DNA from: Paracoccus versutus
Lineage (GTDB): Bacteria > Pseudomonadota > Alphaproteobacteria > Rhodobacterales > Rhodobacteraceae
Direction: 5' to 3'
NCBI RefSeq assembly: GCF_000763885.1
Contig: NZ_JRKO01000024.1
Span: 19,725 to 83,724 of the forward strand
DNA length: 64,000 bases
The notes beneath the pieces were generated by a model, which was not told the DNA's origin, searched no databases, and saw only the letters and a program-made list of their open reading frames with translations. A program made the translations under genes and the position numbers. Shown here one piece after another: positions 36,767 to 46,285 of this stretch; positions within the stretch are counted from its first letter, which is position 1, and each line of letters starts with the position of its first letter.

Positions 36767-38707
36767 TCAGCCGCGGATGCCGGTCGCGAACATCGGCCCG
36801 CCGCGCCAGCGCGGAAAGCCGTAGCCGTGGATCTCGACCAGGTCGATGTCGGCGGGAGTTTGCGTGACGCCCTCGTCCAGGATCGCCTGCCCCTCGGCCG
36901 CCATCTCGGCGACCAGATGCGCGGCGATCGCCTCGCGGTCCATCGCCGCGCCGGGGGTGATTGCGCCCGCCAGCAGCGCAGCCACCAGGGCCGAGGGCTG
37001 CGGGCGCCGCTCGCCCGGGGCATAGTCATACCAGCCGCCGCCGGTCTTTTGCCCCTTGCGGCCGGCGCGGACCAGGATGTCGCCCAGCGTCTCGGGCACC
37101 GCCTGCCCCGCCGCCCGCGCGCCCTCGCGTTGCAGGAAGGCGATGTCGAGCCCGCCCAGATCCTGCGCCTCGAACGGGCCCATGGCAAAGCCATGGCCGC
37201 GCATGGCGGCGTCGATCTCGGCAATCGCCACGCCCTGGCGGACCAGCGCCTCGGCCGCGGCGCGATAGCGCTTCAGGATGCGGTTGCCGATGAAGCCCTC
37301 GCAGATGCCGGCGCGGACCGGGATCTTCTTCAGCAGCCGTGCCAGGGCAAAGCCGGTCGCCAGCGTGCGCTCCGAAGTCTCGGGCACGGGCACGATCTCC
37401 AGGAGCTTCATCACATTGGCCGGGCTGAAGAAATGCAGGCCGATGAAACGCTCGGGGCCGGGCAGCCCCCCGGCGATGGCGCGCGGGTCGAGATAGGAGG
37501 TATTGGTCGCCAGCACCGCATCCGGCCGGCAGACCTGGGCGAGCCGGTCGAAGACGGCGCGCTTGACCCCGATCTCTTCGAACACCGCCTCGATGACCAG
37601 GTCGACATCGGCCAGTTGGGCGTAGTCAGTGGTCCCGGTGACGCCGGCCAGCCGGTCGGCGGCCTGCGCCTGGGTCAGCTTGCCGCGCCGGACAGCGCCG
37701 TCGAAGATGCCGCGCAGGTTGGCCGTGCCGCGCGCCACCGCCTCGTCGTCGCGTTCGACCAGCACCACCGGCAGGCCGGCGTCGCGCAGGGCGGCGGCGA
37801 TGCCCGCGCCCATGGTGCCGCCGCCGACCACCGCCGCGCGGCGCAGGGGCAAGGGCTCGACATGGCGCAGGGCGGCCGGGCGCGGCGCGGCGCGCTCGGC
37901 GAAGAAGACGTGGCGCAGCGCCGCCGCCTGTTCCGAGCTACGCAGCTCCAGGAAGGTCTCGCGCTCGAAGGCCATGGCCTCGGCAAAGCTTGCCTCGGCC
38001 GCCTTGCGCAGGCAGGCCAGCGCCCGCAGCGGCGCGGCGGCGCCCTTGGCGGCCTTGGCGACGGCCTTTTCCTGCTCGGCCCAGAAGGCCGGGTCGGGCG
38101 CGGCGACGGGGCGGGCCGAGGTCGGCTGGGGCAAGGGCCGGGTCAGCGCGTGGCGGGCAAAGGCCACGGCGCCTTCCAGCAGATCGCCCTGGATCACCGC
38201 ATCGACCAGCCCGGCCTCGGCGGCTTGCGCCGCCCGGAGGGGCCGGCCCGAAGTCACCAGTTCGACCGCGGCCGGAACGCCCACCAGGCGCGGCGTGCGC
38301 ACCGTGCCCGAGGCGCCGGGAACGATGCCCAGGCTCACCTCGGGCAGGCCCAGCGAGGCACCCTGCGCGGCCACCCGGAAGCGGCAGCCCATCGCCACCT
38401 CGAGCCCGCCGCCAAGCGCCGAGCCGTGGATCGCCGCGACCCAGGGCTTCGCGGCCGCCTCGATCCGGTCCACCAGGTCGGGCAGGTGCGGCGGAACCGG
38501 CGGCTTGCCGAATTCGGTCACGTCCGCGCCGGCGATGAAGGTGCGGCCGGCGCAGACCAGCACCACCGCCGCGACCGAGCCGTCGGCGTCCAGCGTCTCC
38601 ACCGCGTCCCACAGCCCCTGCCGCAGCGCCGCGGACAGCGCGTTGACGGGCGGGTTGTCCACGGTGACGGTGGCGATTTCCCCTTGGCGGGCGATGGTTA
38701 CGGTCAT
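36767..38707 (-). CDS. Fused enoyl-CoA hydratase / 3-hydroxyacyl-CoA dehydrogenase (FadJ-like)
   Basis: Bifunctional protein of 646 residues. The N-terminal crotonase domain (1-190) has the oxyanion segments FIAGADVTEF near residue 56 and IHGSALGGGLEVAMG near 93. The dehydrogenase part starts near 290 with VVGGGTMGAGIA, then NTSYLDP, LHFFSPANVMKLLEIVP near 425 and EGFIGNRI near 460. In this position, five bases after livF in the paaN transcript, it probably performs the hydration and NAD-linked oxidation steps of phenylacetyl-CoA breakdown (PaaF/PaaH-like work). A general fatty acid role is possible. Confidence 0.9.
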   Translation of the reverse strand: MTVTIARQGEIATVTVDNPPVNALSAALRQGLWDAVETLDADGSVAAVVLVCAGRTFIAGADVTEFGKPPVPPHLPDLVDRIEAAAKPWVAAIHGSALGGGLEVAMGCRFRVAAQGASLGLPEVSLGIVPGASGTVRTPRLVGVPAAVELVTSGRPLRAAQAAEAGLVDAVIQGDLLEGAVAFARHALTRPLPQPTSARPVAAPDPAFWAEQEKAVAKAAKGAAAPLRALACLRKAAEASFAEAMAFERETFLELRSSEQAAALRHVFFAERAAPRPAALRHVEPLPLRRAAVVGGGTMGAGIAAALRDAGLPVVLVERDDEAVARGTANLRGIFDGAVRRGKLTQAQAADRLAGVTGTTDYAQLADVDLVIEAVFEEIGVKRAVFDRLAQVCRPDAVLATNTSYLDPRAIAGGLPGPERFIGLHFFSPANVMKLLEIVPVPETSERTLATGFALARLLKKIPVRAGICEGFIGNRILKRYRAAAEALVRQGVAIAEIDAAMRGHGFAMGPFEAQDLGGLDIAFLQREGARAAGQAVPETLGDILVRAGRKGQKTGGGWYDYAPGERRPQPSALVAALLAGAITPGAAMDREAIAAHLVAEMAAEGQAILDEGVTQTPADIDLVEIHGYGFPRWRGGPMFATGIRG

Positions 38708-38711
38708 TTCC

Positions 38712-39413
38712 TCATATCCCCAGATAGGCTTCGCGGATGCGCGGATCGGCGATCAGCTCCTCGGCCGGACCCTGCATGGTGATCTGGCCGGTTTCCATGA
38801 CATAGCCGCGATCGGCGATCTTCAGCGCGCCGAAGGCGTTCTGTTCCACCAGCAGCACGGTCACGCCGAGCGCCTTGAGCCCGCTGACCACGTCGAAGAT
38901 CTGCTGGACGATGATCGGCGCCAGGCCCATCGAGGGCTCGTCCAGAAGCAGGCAGGACGGCCGGCCCATCAGCGCCCGCGCCATGGCCAGCATCTGCTGC
39001 TGGCCGCCTGACAGGCCCCCGGCGGCAAGGTTGCGCTTCTGCTTCAGGATCGGGAACATCTGGAAGGCGTCTTCCATGTCCTTTTCCACCCGCTCGTCGC
39101 TGTAGAGGAAGGCGCCGAGGCGCAGGTTCTCCTCGACCGTCAGGTTGGTGAAGATCTGCCGCCCCTCGGGCGATTGCGCCAGCCCGCGGGCCAGCCGCCG
39201 ATAGGCCGGCACCGAGGCCAGCGGCTCGCCGCGGAAGGTGATGGTGCCGGCCGAGACCGGCTGCACCCCCGACAGGCAGCGCAGCAGCGTGGTCTTGCCC
39301 GCGCCATTGGCGCCGACCACGGTGACGATCTCGCCGGAATCGACATGCAGGTCGATGCCGTGCAAGACCTCGATGCGCCCGTAGCGCGAGCGCAAGCCCT
39401 CAACCGTCAGCAT
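38712..39413 (-). CDS. livF: Branched-chain amino acid-type ABC transporter ATPase LivF
   Basis: ABC ATPase of 233 residues with Walker A GANGAGKTT near residue 36, signature LSGGQQQMLAMARA near 135 and Walker B LLLDEPSMGL. It is the smaller of the two Liv ATPases. The ATG at 39413 follows GAGGAGG at a good distance; a GTG two codons earlier is too close to it. The start overlaps livG by 14 bases. Being in the paaN unit, it probably serves an aromatic acid transporter rather than amino acid uptake. Confidence 0.93.
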   Translation of the reverse strand: MLTVEGLRSRYGRIEVLHGIDLHVDSGEIVTVVGANGAGKTTLLRCLSGVQPVSAGTITFRGEPLASVPAYRRLARGLAQSPEGRQIFTNLTVEENLRLGAFLYSDERVEKDMEDAFQMFPILKQKRNLAAGGLSGGQQQMLAMARALMGRPSCLLLDEPSMGLAPIIVQQIFDVVSGLKALGVTVLLVEQNAFGALKIADRGYVMETGQITMQGPAEELIADPRIREAYLGI

Positions 39414-40179
39414 CGGCACCCTCCTCGGTTCCCAGATAGGCGGCGATCACCGCCGGGTTGCGGCTGACCTCGGCCGGCGCGCCCTCGGCGATCTTTTCGC
39501 CATGGTCCAGCACGACGATATGGCTGGAAATGCGCATGACCATCTTCATGTCATGCTCGACCAGCAGGATGGCGGTGCCGGAGGCGGCGACCTCGGCGAT
39601 CAGGTGGTCGATCTCCTCGGTCTCGACGGCGTTGCAGCCCGCCGCCGGCTCGTCGAGCAGCAGCACCTTGGGCCGCATCGCCAGCGCCCGCGCGATCTCG
39701 AGCCGCTTGAGCGAGCCATAGGACAGGTTCCCCGCCTCGCGGTCCGCCGCGCGCTCCAGCCCGACGCGGGCCAGCAGTTCGCGCGCGCCCGCCTCGGCCG
39801 CGCGGGCCCGGCGGCGCGAGGATGGCAGGTGCAGGAGATCCGCCAGCACCGGCCCCCTTTCCTGCAGGTGAAAGCCCGAGATGGCGTTTTCCAGCACCGT
39901 CATGTTCTGGAAGATCTGCAGGTTCTGGAAGGTGCGCGACATGCCGCGGCTTGCCAGGCGGAACGGCGCCATGCCGGTCACGTCCTCGCCCTCCAGCACG
40001 ACCCGGCCCGATCCGGGCTGGTAGACGCCCGAGATCATGTTGAACAGCGTGGTCTTGCCAGCGCCGTTCGGGCCGATGACCGAGACGATCTCGCCCGGCT
40101 CGACCTTGAAGCTGACATCATGCACGGCCTTGATGCCGCCGAAGCTGATGCCCAGACCCTCGACCGAAAGCAGCGTCAT
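39400..40179 (-). CDS. livG: Branched-chain amino acid-type ABC transporter ATPase LivG
   Basis: ABC ATPase of 259 residues: Walker A GPNGAGKTT near residue 37, the Liv-typical SRTFQNLQIFQNMTVLENA near 81, signature LSYGSLKRLEIARA (a normal variant in LivG) and Walker B VLLLDEPAAG near 170. It overlaps livM by 4 bases and livF by 14 bases. Confidence 0.94.
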   Translation of the reverse strand: MTLLSVEGLGISFGGIKAVHDVSFKVEPGEIVSVIGPNGAGKTTLFNMISGVYQPGSGRVVLEGEDVTGMAPFRLASRGMSRTFQNLQIFQNMTVLENAISGFHLQERGPVLADLLHLPSSRRRARAAEAGARELLARVGLERAADREAGNLSYGSLKRLEIARALAMRPKVLLLDEPAAGCNAVETEEIDHLIAEVAASGTAILLVEHDMKMVMRISSHIVVLDHGEKIAEGAPAEVSRNPAVIAAYLGTEEGADADG

Positions 40180-41135
40180 TCACCCCTCCCCCGCAGCTTG
40201 CGCAGGACCGAGGGCAAGAGCCCCTCCCGCAGGAAGATCATCACCAGCATCATCACCAGGCCCAGGACGAGCTGTTCGTATTCGGCAAAGACGGTCAGCA
40301 CCTGCGGCAGCAGCGTCAGGATGCCGGCGCCGAAGATCGCGCCCAGCACCGAGCCGGCGCCACCCAGGACGGCCATCGTCACCATCTCGATCGAATGCAT
40401 GAAGCCGGCGACGTCGGGGGTGATGAACTTGTTCTGCAGCGCCACCAGCGAGCCCGCGACCGAGGCATAGACGGCCGAGATGACGAAGGCCTGCAGCTTG
40501 ACCCGCGCCACGTCGATGCCCACGGTGCCCGCGGCGATTTCCGAGCCGTGCAGCGCCCGCAGCGCCCGGCCGCTGGGGCTTTGATAGAGGTTCAGCGCGA
40601 TCCAGGCGCCGATCAGCAGCACGATGCCGCAGAAGAAATACCAGAACTGGCCGTTGGTCAGGTCCAGCCCCCAGTCTTTCAAGAGCCCGCGCAAGCCCAG
40701 TTCGGGCACGGCGATGCCGTCCGGTCCGCCGGTCAGCTGGCGTTCGTTGTTCAGCACCATGGCGACCAGGATGCCGAAGCCTAGCGTGGCGACGGCCAGG
40801 TAATAGCCCTTGAGCCGCAGGATCGGCCGCCCGACCAGATAGGCCAGCACGCCCGAGATCACCGCGCCCAGCACCACCGCCAGCGACGGATGCAGGCCCA
40901 GATGCGTGGGCGCCAAGGCGCAGGCATAGCCGCCGATGCCGGCGAAACCGGCATGGCCCAGGCTGATCTGCCCGGCATAGCCGGTCAGGATCACGATCCC
41001 GGTCACGGCCAGCCCGTTGACGAAGATCAGCGCGCCGACGCGGTAGTAGTAGCCCGAGGGAAAGAAGAACGGCGTCACCGCGATCAGCGCGGCCAGCACC
41101 AGCAGCGTGGCGGATTTGGCGGACAGTCTCGGCAT
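40176..41135 (-). CDS. livM: Branched-chain amino acid-type ABC transporter permease LivM
   Basis: Permease of 319 residues with about nine helices. The family motif GYAGQISLGHAGFAGIGGY is near residue 52, and the late GGAGSVLGAIFGAG segment is near 258. The ATG at 41135 overlaps the livH stop by one base (TGATG); a GTG one codon earlier is less likely. It pairs with LivH. Confidence 0.93.
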   Translation of the reverse strand: MPRLSAKSATLLVLAALIAVTPFFFPSGYYYRVGALIFVNGLAVTGIVILTGYAGQISLGHAGFAGIGGYACALAPTHLGLHPSLAVVLGAVISGVLAYLVGRPILRLKGYYLAVATLGFGILVAMVLNNERQLTGGPDGIAVPELGLRGLLKDWGLDLTNGQFWYFFCGIVLLIGAWIALNLYQSPSGRALRALHGSEIAAGTVGIDVARVKLQAFVISAVYASVAGSLVALQNKFITPDVAGFMHSIEMVTMAVLGGAGSVLGAIFGAGILTLLPQVLTVFAEYEQLVLGLVMMLVMIFLREGLLPSVLRKLRGRGE

Positions 41136-42007
41136 CACACCCGCTCCGTCGATTTGCGGCCGAACAGGCCCTGCGGCATGAAGAACAGCACCAGCAGGAT
41201 CACGACGAAGGCCGCGGCCTCCTTGTAGGTCGAGGACAGGTAGCCCGCGGTCAGCGCCTCGATCAGCCCGATCAGGAAACCGCCGGCCAGCGCGCCCTTG
41301 GGATTGCCCATGCCGCCCAGCATGGCGCCGGCAAAGCCTTTCAGCGCGAAGCCGATGCCGACGCTATAGGCGGTCAGCGTGATCGGCGTCGCCAAGACCC
41401 CGGCCAAGGCGCCGATCCCGGCCGACAGCGCAAAGGACAGCGTCATGACGAAATTGGTGTTGATGCCGACCAGCTGCGCCGCCAGCCGGTTGTTCGAGGT
41501 GGCCAGCACCGCCCGGCCCAGGAGCGTGCGGGTGAAGAACAGCCACAGCCCGGCAAAGACCACCAGCGCGCCACCGATCACCCACAGGCTTTGCGGCTGG
41601 ATCGTCGCGCCGCCGATGCGCAAGGGCGTGTCCCCGGAAAAGGCCGGGAAGCTGTGGATCTGCTTGTCGAACACCAGCTGCGCCGCGCCCTGCAGAAAGA
41701 CCGAGGCACCGATGGTGATGATGATGAGCGAGACGACGGGTGCGCCGCGCGCCGGCTCGATCGCCAGCTTGTTGATCGCGACCCCCAGGGCTGCGGTCGC
41801 CAGGATGGCGACCAGCGCCGCCAGCGGCAGCGGCAGCCCGGCGGCATGGGCGAACCATGTGACCATGCCGCCCAGCATGACGAACTCGCCCTGGGCGAAG
41901 TTCACCACGTCCGAGGCGTTGTAGATGATGGTGAAACCCAGGGCGACCAGCGCATAGACCGCGCCCACCGTCAGCCCTGAAAACAGGAATTGCAGAAGTT
42001 CAGACAT
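41135..42007 (-). CDS. livH: Branched-chain amino acid-type ABC transporter permease LivH
   Basis: Permease of 290 residues with about eight helices. Family motifs are YALVALGFTIIYNASDVVNFAQGEFVMLGG-like sequence near residues 18-47 and GFAGAMLGGMGNPKGALAGG near 222. The start at 42007 begins MSELLQFLF, normal for LivH; the longer in-frame reading has no support. It lies 68 bases after the binding-protein gene. Confidence 0.93.
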   Translation of the reverse strand: MSELLQFLFSGLTVGAVYALVALGFTIIYNASDVVNFAQGEFVMLGGMVTWFAHAAGLPLPLAALVAILATAALGVAINKLAIEPARGAPVVSLIIITIGASVFLQGAAQLVFDKQIHSFPAFSGDTPLRIGGATIQPQSLWVIGGALVVFAGLWLFFTRTLLGRAVLATSNNRLAAQLVGINTNFVMTLSFALSAGIGALAGVLATPITLTAYSVGIGFALKGFAGAMLGGMGNPKGALAGGFLIGLIEALTAGYLSSTYKEAAAFVVILLVLFFMPQGLFGRKSTERV

Positions 42008-42075
42008 GCCGAGGCTCTCTGGCTGGGCTCTCCCGAGCGGGCGGAAGCGGTCCCCAGGGCGGGGACCGCGCGGGG

Positions 42076-43221
42076 TCATTCGACGATGGACCAGCTGCCG
42101 TCCTTGACCTCCAGCATGCGGAAGGCCGACAGGTCCAGCCCCAGATGGTCCTCGGGCGACATGGTGTAGATGCCGGTCGTGCCCGCCAGCCCCGAGGTCT
42201 GCTCCAGCGCGTCGCGGATCGCGGCAGGTTCCGCGGAACCGGCGCGCGTCACCGCATCGACCAGCAGGGCGAAGCCGTCATGGGCATAGCCGCCGAAGGT
42301 GCCGACCGGCTCGTTGAACTTGCCCTCGAAGGCGGCCTTGTAGGCCGTCACCACCGGCTTTTGCGGATCGTCCTCGGCCAAGAGGTCCGCGACCAGCAGC
42401 GCGGTGCCGGGCAGGCGCACGCCCTCGGCCGCTTCCTTGCCGGCAAGCTCGATGAACCCGTCCGAGGCGACGCCATGCGACTGGTAGAGCGGCAGCTCGA
42501 TGCCCAGCTGGCGATAGTTGCGCGTCACGATGGACGGGCCCTGGCCGAAGCCGGGGTTCAGCACCGCCTGCACGCCATCGGTGTTGCGGATCTTGGTCAG
42601 CTGCGCCGTCATGTCGGCGTCCTTGGGGTCATAGGTCTCGTCCGCGGCGATCTCGATGCCGTATTCGCCGACCACGTCCTTGCATTGCGCCTGCATCGAG
42701 GCGCCGAAGCCGTCGGTGCCCGAGATCATGCCGATCTTCTGGATGCCGCTTTTCTGCATGTCCTCGAAGATCTTCTGGCAGGCCATGCGGTCGGTATGCG
42801 GGGTCTTGAAGGTAAAGGGCTTGACCGGCTGGATGATGTCGATGGCGCCGGCCAGCGAGATGAAGGGGATCTCGGCGTCCTCGGCCACGGCCAGGATCGA
42901 CATCGAGGTGCCGGTGGTGGTGCCGCCGACGATGGCCTGCACCTCGTCGTCCTCGATCAGCCGGGTGGCGAAGGTGCGCGCCTTGTTGGCGTCGCCGCCG
43001 TCGTCGTAAAGCACCAGCGCGATCTCTTCGCCGTTGATGCCGCCCTTGGCGTTCAGCTCCTCGACCAGCATTTGCAGGGTCTTGGCCTCGGGGTCGCCGA
43101 GGAAGGCGGCGGGGCCGGTCGCGGAAACCGAGGCGCCGATCCTGATCTCGGCGCTGGCGGCAGAGGCCAGGCCAAGCGCGATCAGCGCGGCCGGAACGGT
43201 CGTCGTCAGGGTCTTTTTCAT
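42076..43221 (-). CDS. Branched-chain amino acid-type ABC transporter substrate-binding protein
   Basis: Periplasmic protein of 381 residues with a signal peptide (residues 1-24, cut after ASA) and a type I LivK-like fold. Segments such as SATGPAAFLGDPEAKTLQML near residue 33 and VGGTTTGTSMSILAVAED near 98 line the ligand site. Location directly after paaN, with the four other Liv components, suggests that it binds phenylacetate or a related aromatic acid (inference). Confidence 0.9.
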   Translation of the reverse strand: MKKTLTTTVPAALIALGLASAASAEIRIGASVSATGPAAFLGDPEAKTLQMLVEELNAKGGINGEEIALVLYDDGGDANKARTFATRLIEDDEVQAIVGGTTTGTSMSILAVAEDAEIPFISLAGAIDIIQPVKPFTFKTPHTDRMACQKIFEDMQKSGIQKIGMISGTDGFGASMQAQCKDVVGEYGIEIAADETYDPKDADMTAQLTKIRNTDGVQAVLNPGFGQGPSIVTRNYRQLGIELPLYQSHGVASDGFIELAGKEAAEGVRLPGTALLVADLLAEDDPQKPVVTAYKAAFEGKFNEPVGTFGGYAHDGFALLVDAVTRAGSAEPAAIRDALEQTSGLAGTTGIYTMSPEDHLGLDLSAFRMLEVKDGSWSIVE

Positions 43222-43255
43222 GATGTGTCTCCTCCCAGAGAACCAGTTTACAGGG

Positions 43256-44905
43256 TCAGGCCGCCGCAGGCCGGCGCCACATGGCGCGCCGGAACCGGCT
43301 GGCGACGAAGGCGGTGTCGGTCAGGCAGGCATTGCCGGCCGGGTTGGCGCCGGTGACGTGGAAATCGCTGAAGGCAGCCGATTGGTTGACATAGATGTTG
43401 CCGGTCAGGTTCACCGACAGATTGACGCCGGCCGCGGCAAAGGTCTGCGCGGCACGGGCGATGCGCGCCTCGTCCCGGTCGTAGAGCGCGGCGGTGATCG
43501 CGCCCTTGCGCCGCGCCAGCTCGGCGGCCCGCGCAATGGCGGCATCGGCATCCTTGACCGCGACGACGAAGGCGACGGGGCCGAAGCATTCCCGCTCGCA
43601 GGCCGGATCGCCGTCCCGCAGCGCCAAGAGCAGCGGGGTCGCGGTCCGCCCCTGCCCCACGGGCGCCGAATCGCGCAGCACCCGGCCCAGGCCGCGCGCC
43701 TGCTGCACCCGCTCCAGCGTCGCCTGGTTGGCGATGGCGCCGCAGATGCCCGCCGCGCGGGCCGGGTCGGCCAGCAGCGCGTCGATGGCGCCGGCCAGCG
43801 CCAGCCCGACCTCGTCGAAGCTCTTGCGGCCCTGGTCGGTGTCGATGCCGCCCTCGGGCACATAGATGTTCTGCGGCGCGGTGCACATCTGCCCGGAATA
43901 AAGCGCCAGCGAAAAGGCCAGGTTGTCGCATATGCCGGCGAAGTCGTCGGTCGCGGCGATGGTGACGGTGTTCACCCCCGCCTCTTCGGTGAACAGCTGC
44001 GCCTGGGTCGCGTGGCTGCGCAGCCAGTCGCCGAAAGCGGCCGAGCCGGTATAGTCGATCAGCCGCACCGCCGGATCGGTGGCGAGTTCCTGGGTGATCT
44101 CGGCCCCGCGCTCGTCCACGGCCAGCAGCACCGAATCGGCGGGCAGGCCCGCCTCGGCCAGCACCTCGCGCAAGACCCGCACGGTCAGCGCCAGCGGCAG
44201 GATGGCGGCGGGATGCGGCTTGACGATCACCGGGTTGCCGGTGGCCAGGCTGGCGAAGATCCCGGAATAGCTGTTCCAGGTCGGGAAGGTGTTGCAGCCG
44301 ATGGCCAGCGACAGGCCCGCGGGCACGATCGACCAGTGCTTTTCCAGCAGGATCGGCGCCGCCTTGCCCTGCGGCTTTTCCCAGCGCGCCTGCGGGGCAA
44401 AGCGCGTCATCTCGTCCCAGGCCATCGCCACGGCCTCGAGCCCGCGGTCCTGGGCATGCGGCCCGCCCGCCTGGAAGGCCATGGCAAAGGCCTGGCCGGT
44501 GGTGTGCATGGTGGCCTGGCCGATAAGGAAGCTCATGTGGTTGAGCCGCACCAGCGCCTCGAGGCAGGCGCCCACCCGCGCCTCGGGGCTGGCCGCCGCC
44601 AGCGCCGGCTGCGCCGCCTGCGCCGCGGCGATCAGCGTCGCGGCATCGGCGGCCGGATAGGTGATCCCCAGCGCGCCGCCAAAGGGCGAGACCTCGGCAC
44701 CCAGCCGGCGCTGATTCGGATGCCCAGGCAGTTCGAAGGCGGCATGGCGCAGCGCCGCGAAGCCGGTTTCGCCGTCCTGGCGCGCCGATTCCCCATAGAT
44801 CTTGCCGCTTGGAATCTCGGGGAACGGGCTCCAGAATGCGCGCTGGCGGACAGCGTCCAGCGCGGCGTCCAGCATCGGCCGATGGCGGTCGAAAAATTCT
44901 GTCAC
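43256..44905 (-). CDS. paaN: Phenylacetate degradation protein PaaN
   Basis: Aldehyde-dehydrogenase-superfamily protein of 549 residues, of the PaaN group. The nucleophile Cys341 is in SGQMCTAPQN, the general-base region FTEEAGVN lies about 40 residues before it, and the cofactor segment CNTFPTWNSY near residue 210. There is no MaoC hydratase domain, unlike full PaaZ, so only the oxidising half of 2-oxepin-CoA ring opening would be performed. The start is probably GTG at 44905, preceded by GAGGGGG; ATGs further upstream run into the promoter. It is divergent from paaG across the PaaR-type dyad. Confidence 0.88.
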   Translation of the reverse strand: MTEFFDRHRPMLDAALDAVRQRAFWSPFPEIPSGKIYGESARQDGETGFAALRHAAFELPGHPNQRRLGAEVSPFGGALGITYPAADAATLIAAAQAAQPALAAASPEARVGACLEALVRLNHMSFLIGQATMHTTGQAFAMAFQAGGPHAQDRGLEAVAMAWDEMTRFAPQARWEKPQGKAAPILLEKHWSIVPAGLSLAIGCNTFPTWNSYSGIFASLATGNPVIVKPHPAAILPLALTVRVLREVLAEAGLPADSVLLAVDERGAEITQELATDPAVRLIDYTGSAAFGDWLRSHATQAQLFTEEAGVNTVTIAATDDFAGICDNLAFSLALYSGQMCTAPQNIYVPEGGIDTDQGRKSFDEVGLALAGAIDALLADPARAAGICGAIANQATLERVQQARGLGRVLRDSAPVGQGRTATPLLLALRDGDPACERECFGPVAFVVAVKDADAAIARAAELARRKGAITAALYDRDEARIARAAQTFAAAGVNLSVNLTGNIYVNQSAAFSDFHVTGANPAGNACLTDTAFVASRFRRAMWRRPAAA

Positions 44906-44936
44906 GGCGTTCCCCCTCATTTGCCAGATTATCATT

Positions 44937-44948
44937 GACCGGCCGGTC
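44937..44948. promoter_or_regulatory. PaaR-type operator between paaN and paaG
   Basis: GACCGGCCGGTC is a perfect 12-bp palindrome, extended by TT and GG at the edges to ACCGACC-like half-sites on the other strand. It lies 31 bases upstream of paaN and 59 bases upstream of paaG, in the divergent promoter. Such ACCG/CGGT dyads are typical for TetR-family regulators of paa genes. A TetR gene of that type follows paaK. Confidence 0.7.
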
Positions 44949-45007
44949 GGTTTATGCAACAAAAATTTTCAGGGAGCCCCAGAAGCCGGGGCATGGGAGT
45001 TTTACCG

Positions 45008-45796
45008 ATGACGGAAACCGTCCTGACGGCCTTGGCCGATGGCGTGCTGACGCTGACGCTCAATCGCCCCGACAAGCTGAATTCCTTCAACAAGGACATG
45101 CACCTGGCGCTGCATGCCGGCCTGCAAAGGGCGCATGACGATGCCGCGGTGCGCGCGGTGCTGCTGACCGGCGCCGGCCGCGGCTTCTGCGCCGGCCAGG
45201 ACCTGGGCGACCGCGACCCGCGCAACGGCGGCGAGGCGCCCGACCTGGGCCATACGCTGGAAGCCTATTACAACCCCTCGGTGCGGCTGATCCGTTCGCT
45301 GGCCAAGCCGGTGGTCTGCGCGGTGAACGGCGTCGCCGCCGGCGCCGGTGCGAACATCGCCATCGCCTGCGACATCGTGCTGGCGGCGAAATCGGCGAAA
45401 TTCGTCCAGGCCTTCGCCAAGATCGGGCTGGTGCCGGATGCCGGCGGCTCCTGGTCGCTGACCCGCATCCTGGGCGAGCCGCGCGCCAAGGCGCTGACCC
45501 TGACGGCCGAGCCGCTGGGCGCGGAAAAGGCGGCCGAATGGGGCCTGATCTGGAAGGCCGTCGAGGACGCGGCGCTGATGGACGAGGCCACGGCGCTGGC
45601 GAAATCGCTGGCGGCCGGCCCGACGCTGGGGCTGGGCCTGACCAAGCAGATGATCCAGGCCTCGGCCGGCAACAGCCTGGAAGAACAGCTCGACCTGGAG
45701 CGCGACTGCCAGCGGCGGGCCGGCCACAGCGCCGATTATGCCGAAGGCGTCGCCGCCTTCCTGGAAAAGCGCAAGCCGGAGTTCAGGGGACAATGA
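45008..45796 (+). CDS. paaG: 2-(1,2-epoxy-1,2-dihydrophenyl)acetyl-CoA isomerase PaaG
   Basis: Crotonase-family enzyme of 262 residues that isomerises ring-epoxyphenylacetyl-CoA to the oxepin form. It shows GFCAGQDLGDRDP near residue 60, with the Asp typical of PaaG, the oxyanion segment AVNGVAAGAGANIAIACDIV near 105 and LVPDAGGSWSLTRILG near 140. GGGAG lies 8 bases before the chosen ATG. It overlaps the thioesterase gene by 4 bases. Confidence 0.93.
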   Translation: MTETVLTALADGVLTLTLNRPDKLNSFNKDMHLALHAGLQRAHDDAAVRAVLLTGAGRGFCAGQDLGDRDPRNGGEAPDLGHTLEAYYNPSVRLIRSLAKPVVCAVNGVAAGAGANIAIACDIVLAAKSAKFVQAFAKIGLVPDAGGSWSLTRILGEPRAKALTLTAEPLGAEKAAEWGLIWKAVEDAALMDEATALAKSLAAGPTLGLGLTKQMIQASAGNSLEEQLDLERDCQRRAGHSADYAEGVAAFLEKRKPEFRGQ

Positions 45797-46257
45797 ACGA
45801 CATGACCGGGAAACCCGCCGCGCAGATGACCCCGCAGGAGCTGGCCGAAGCCTCGGCCAGGGCGATGTGGAACGACGATTCCGCCAGCCAGCGGCTGGGC
45901 ATGAGCCTGGACCATATCGCACCGGGCGAGGCCACGCTGTCCATGACCATCACCGAGGCCATGTCGAACGGCCACGGCAATTGCCACGGCGGCTATATCT
46001 TTACCCTGGCCGACAGCGCCTTTGCCTTTGCCTGCAACAGCTACAACCAGCTGGTCGTCGCGCAGCATTGCTCGATCACCTACCTGCTGCCGGGCCGCAT
46101 CGGCGACCGCATGACGGCGACGGCGCGCGAGGTGTCGCGCCGCGGCCGCTCGGGCATCTACGACATCCGCATCACCAACCAGGACGGTGCGCATGTGGCC
46201 GAGTTCCGCGGCCATTCCCGCACCGTCAAAGGCACCCATCTGCCGGTCGAAGCCTGA
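45793..46257 (+). CDS. paaI: Hydroxyphenylacetyl-CoA thioesterase PaaI
   Basis: Hotdog-fold thioesterase of 154 residues. The active-site helix is GHGNCHGGYIFTLADSAFAFA near residues 56-76, including the HGG and the catalytic Asp. In E. coli PaaI releases CoA from dead-end hydroxyphenylacetyl-CoA and protects the CoA pool. The start overlaps the paaG stop (ATGA), and paaK follows 28 bases later. Confidence 0.94.
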   Translation: MNDMTGKPAAQMTPQELAEASARAMWNDDSASQRLGMSLDHIAPGEATLSMTITEAMSNGHGNCHGGYIFTLADSAFAFACNSYNQLVVAQHCSITYLLPGRIGDRMTATAREVSRRGRSGIYDIRITNQDGAHVAEFRGHSRTVKGTHLPVEA

Positions 46258-46285
46258 CCGCAACCCATCGCAAGGGGAGGAATCC

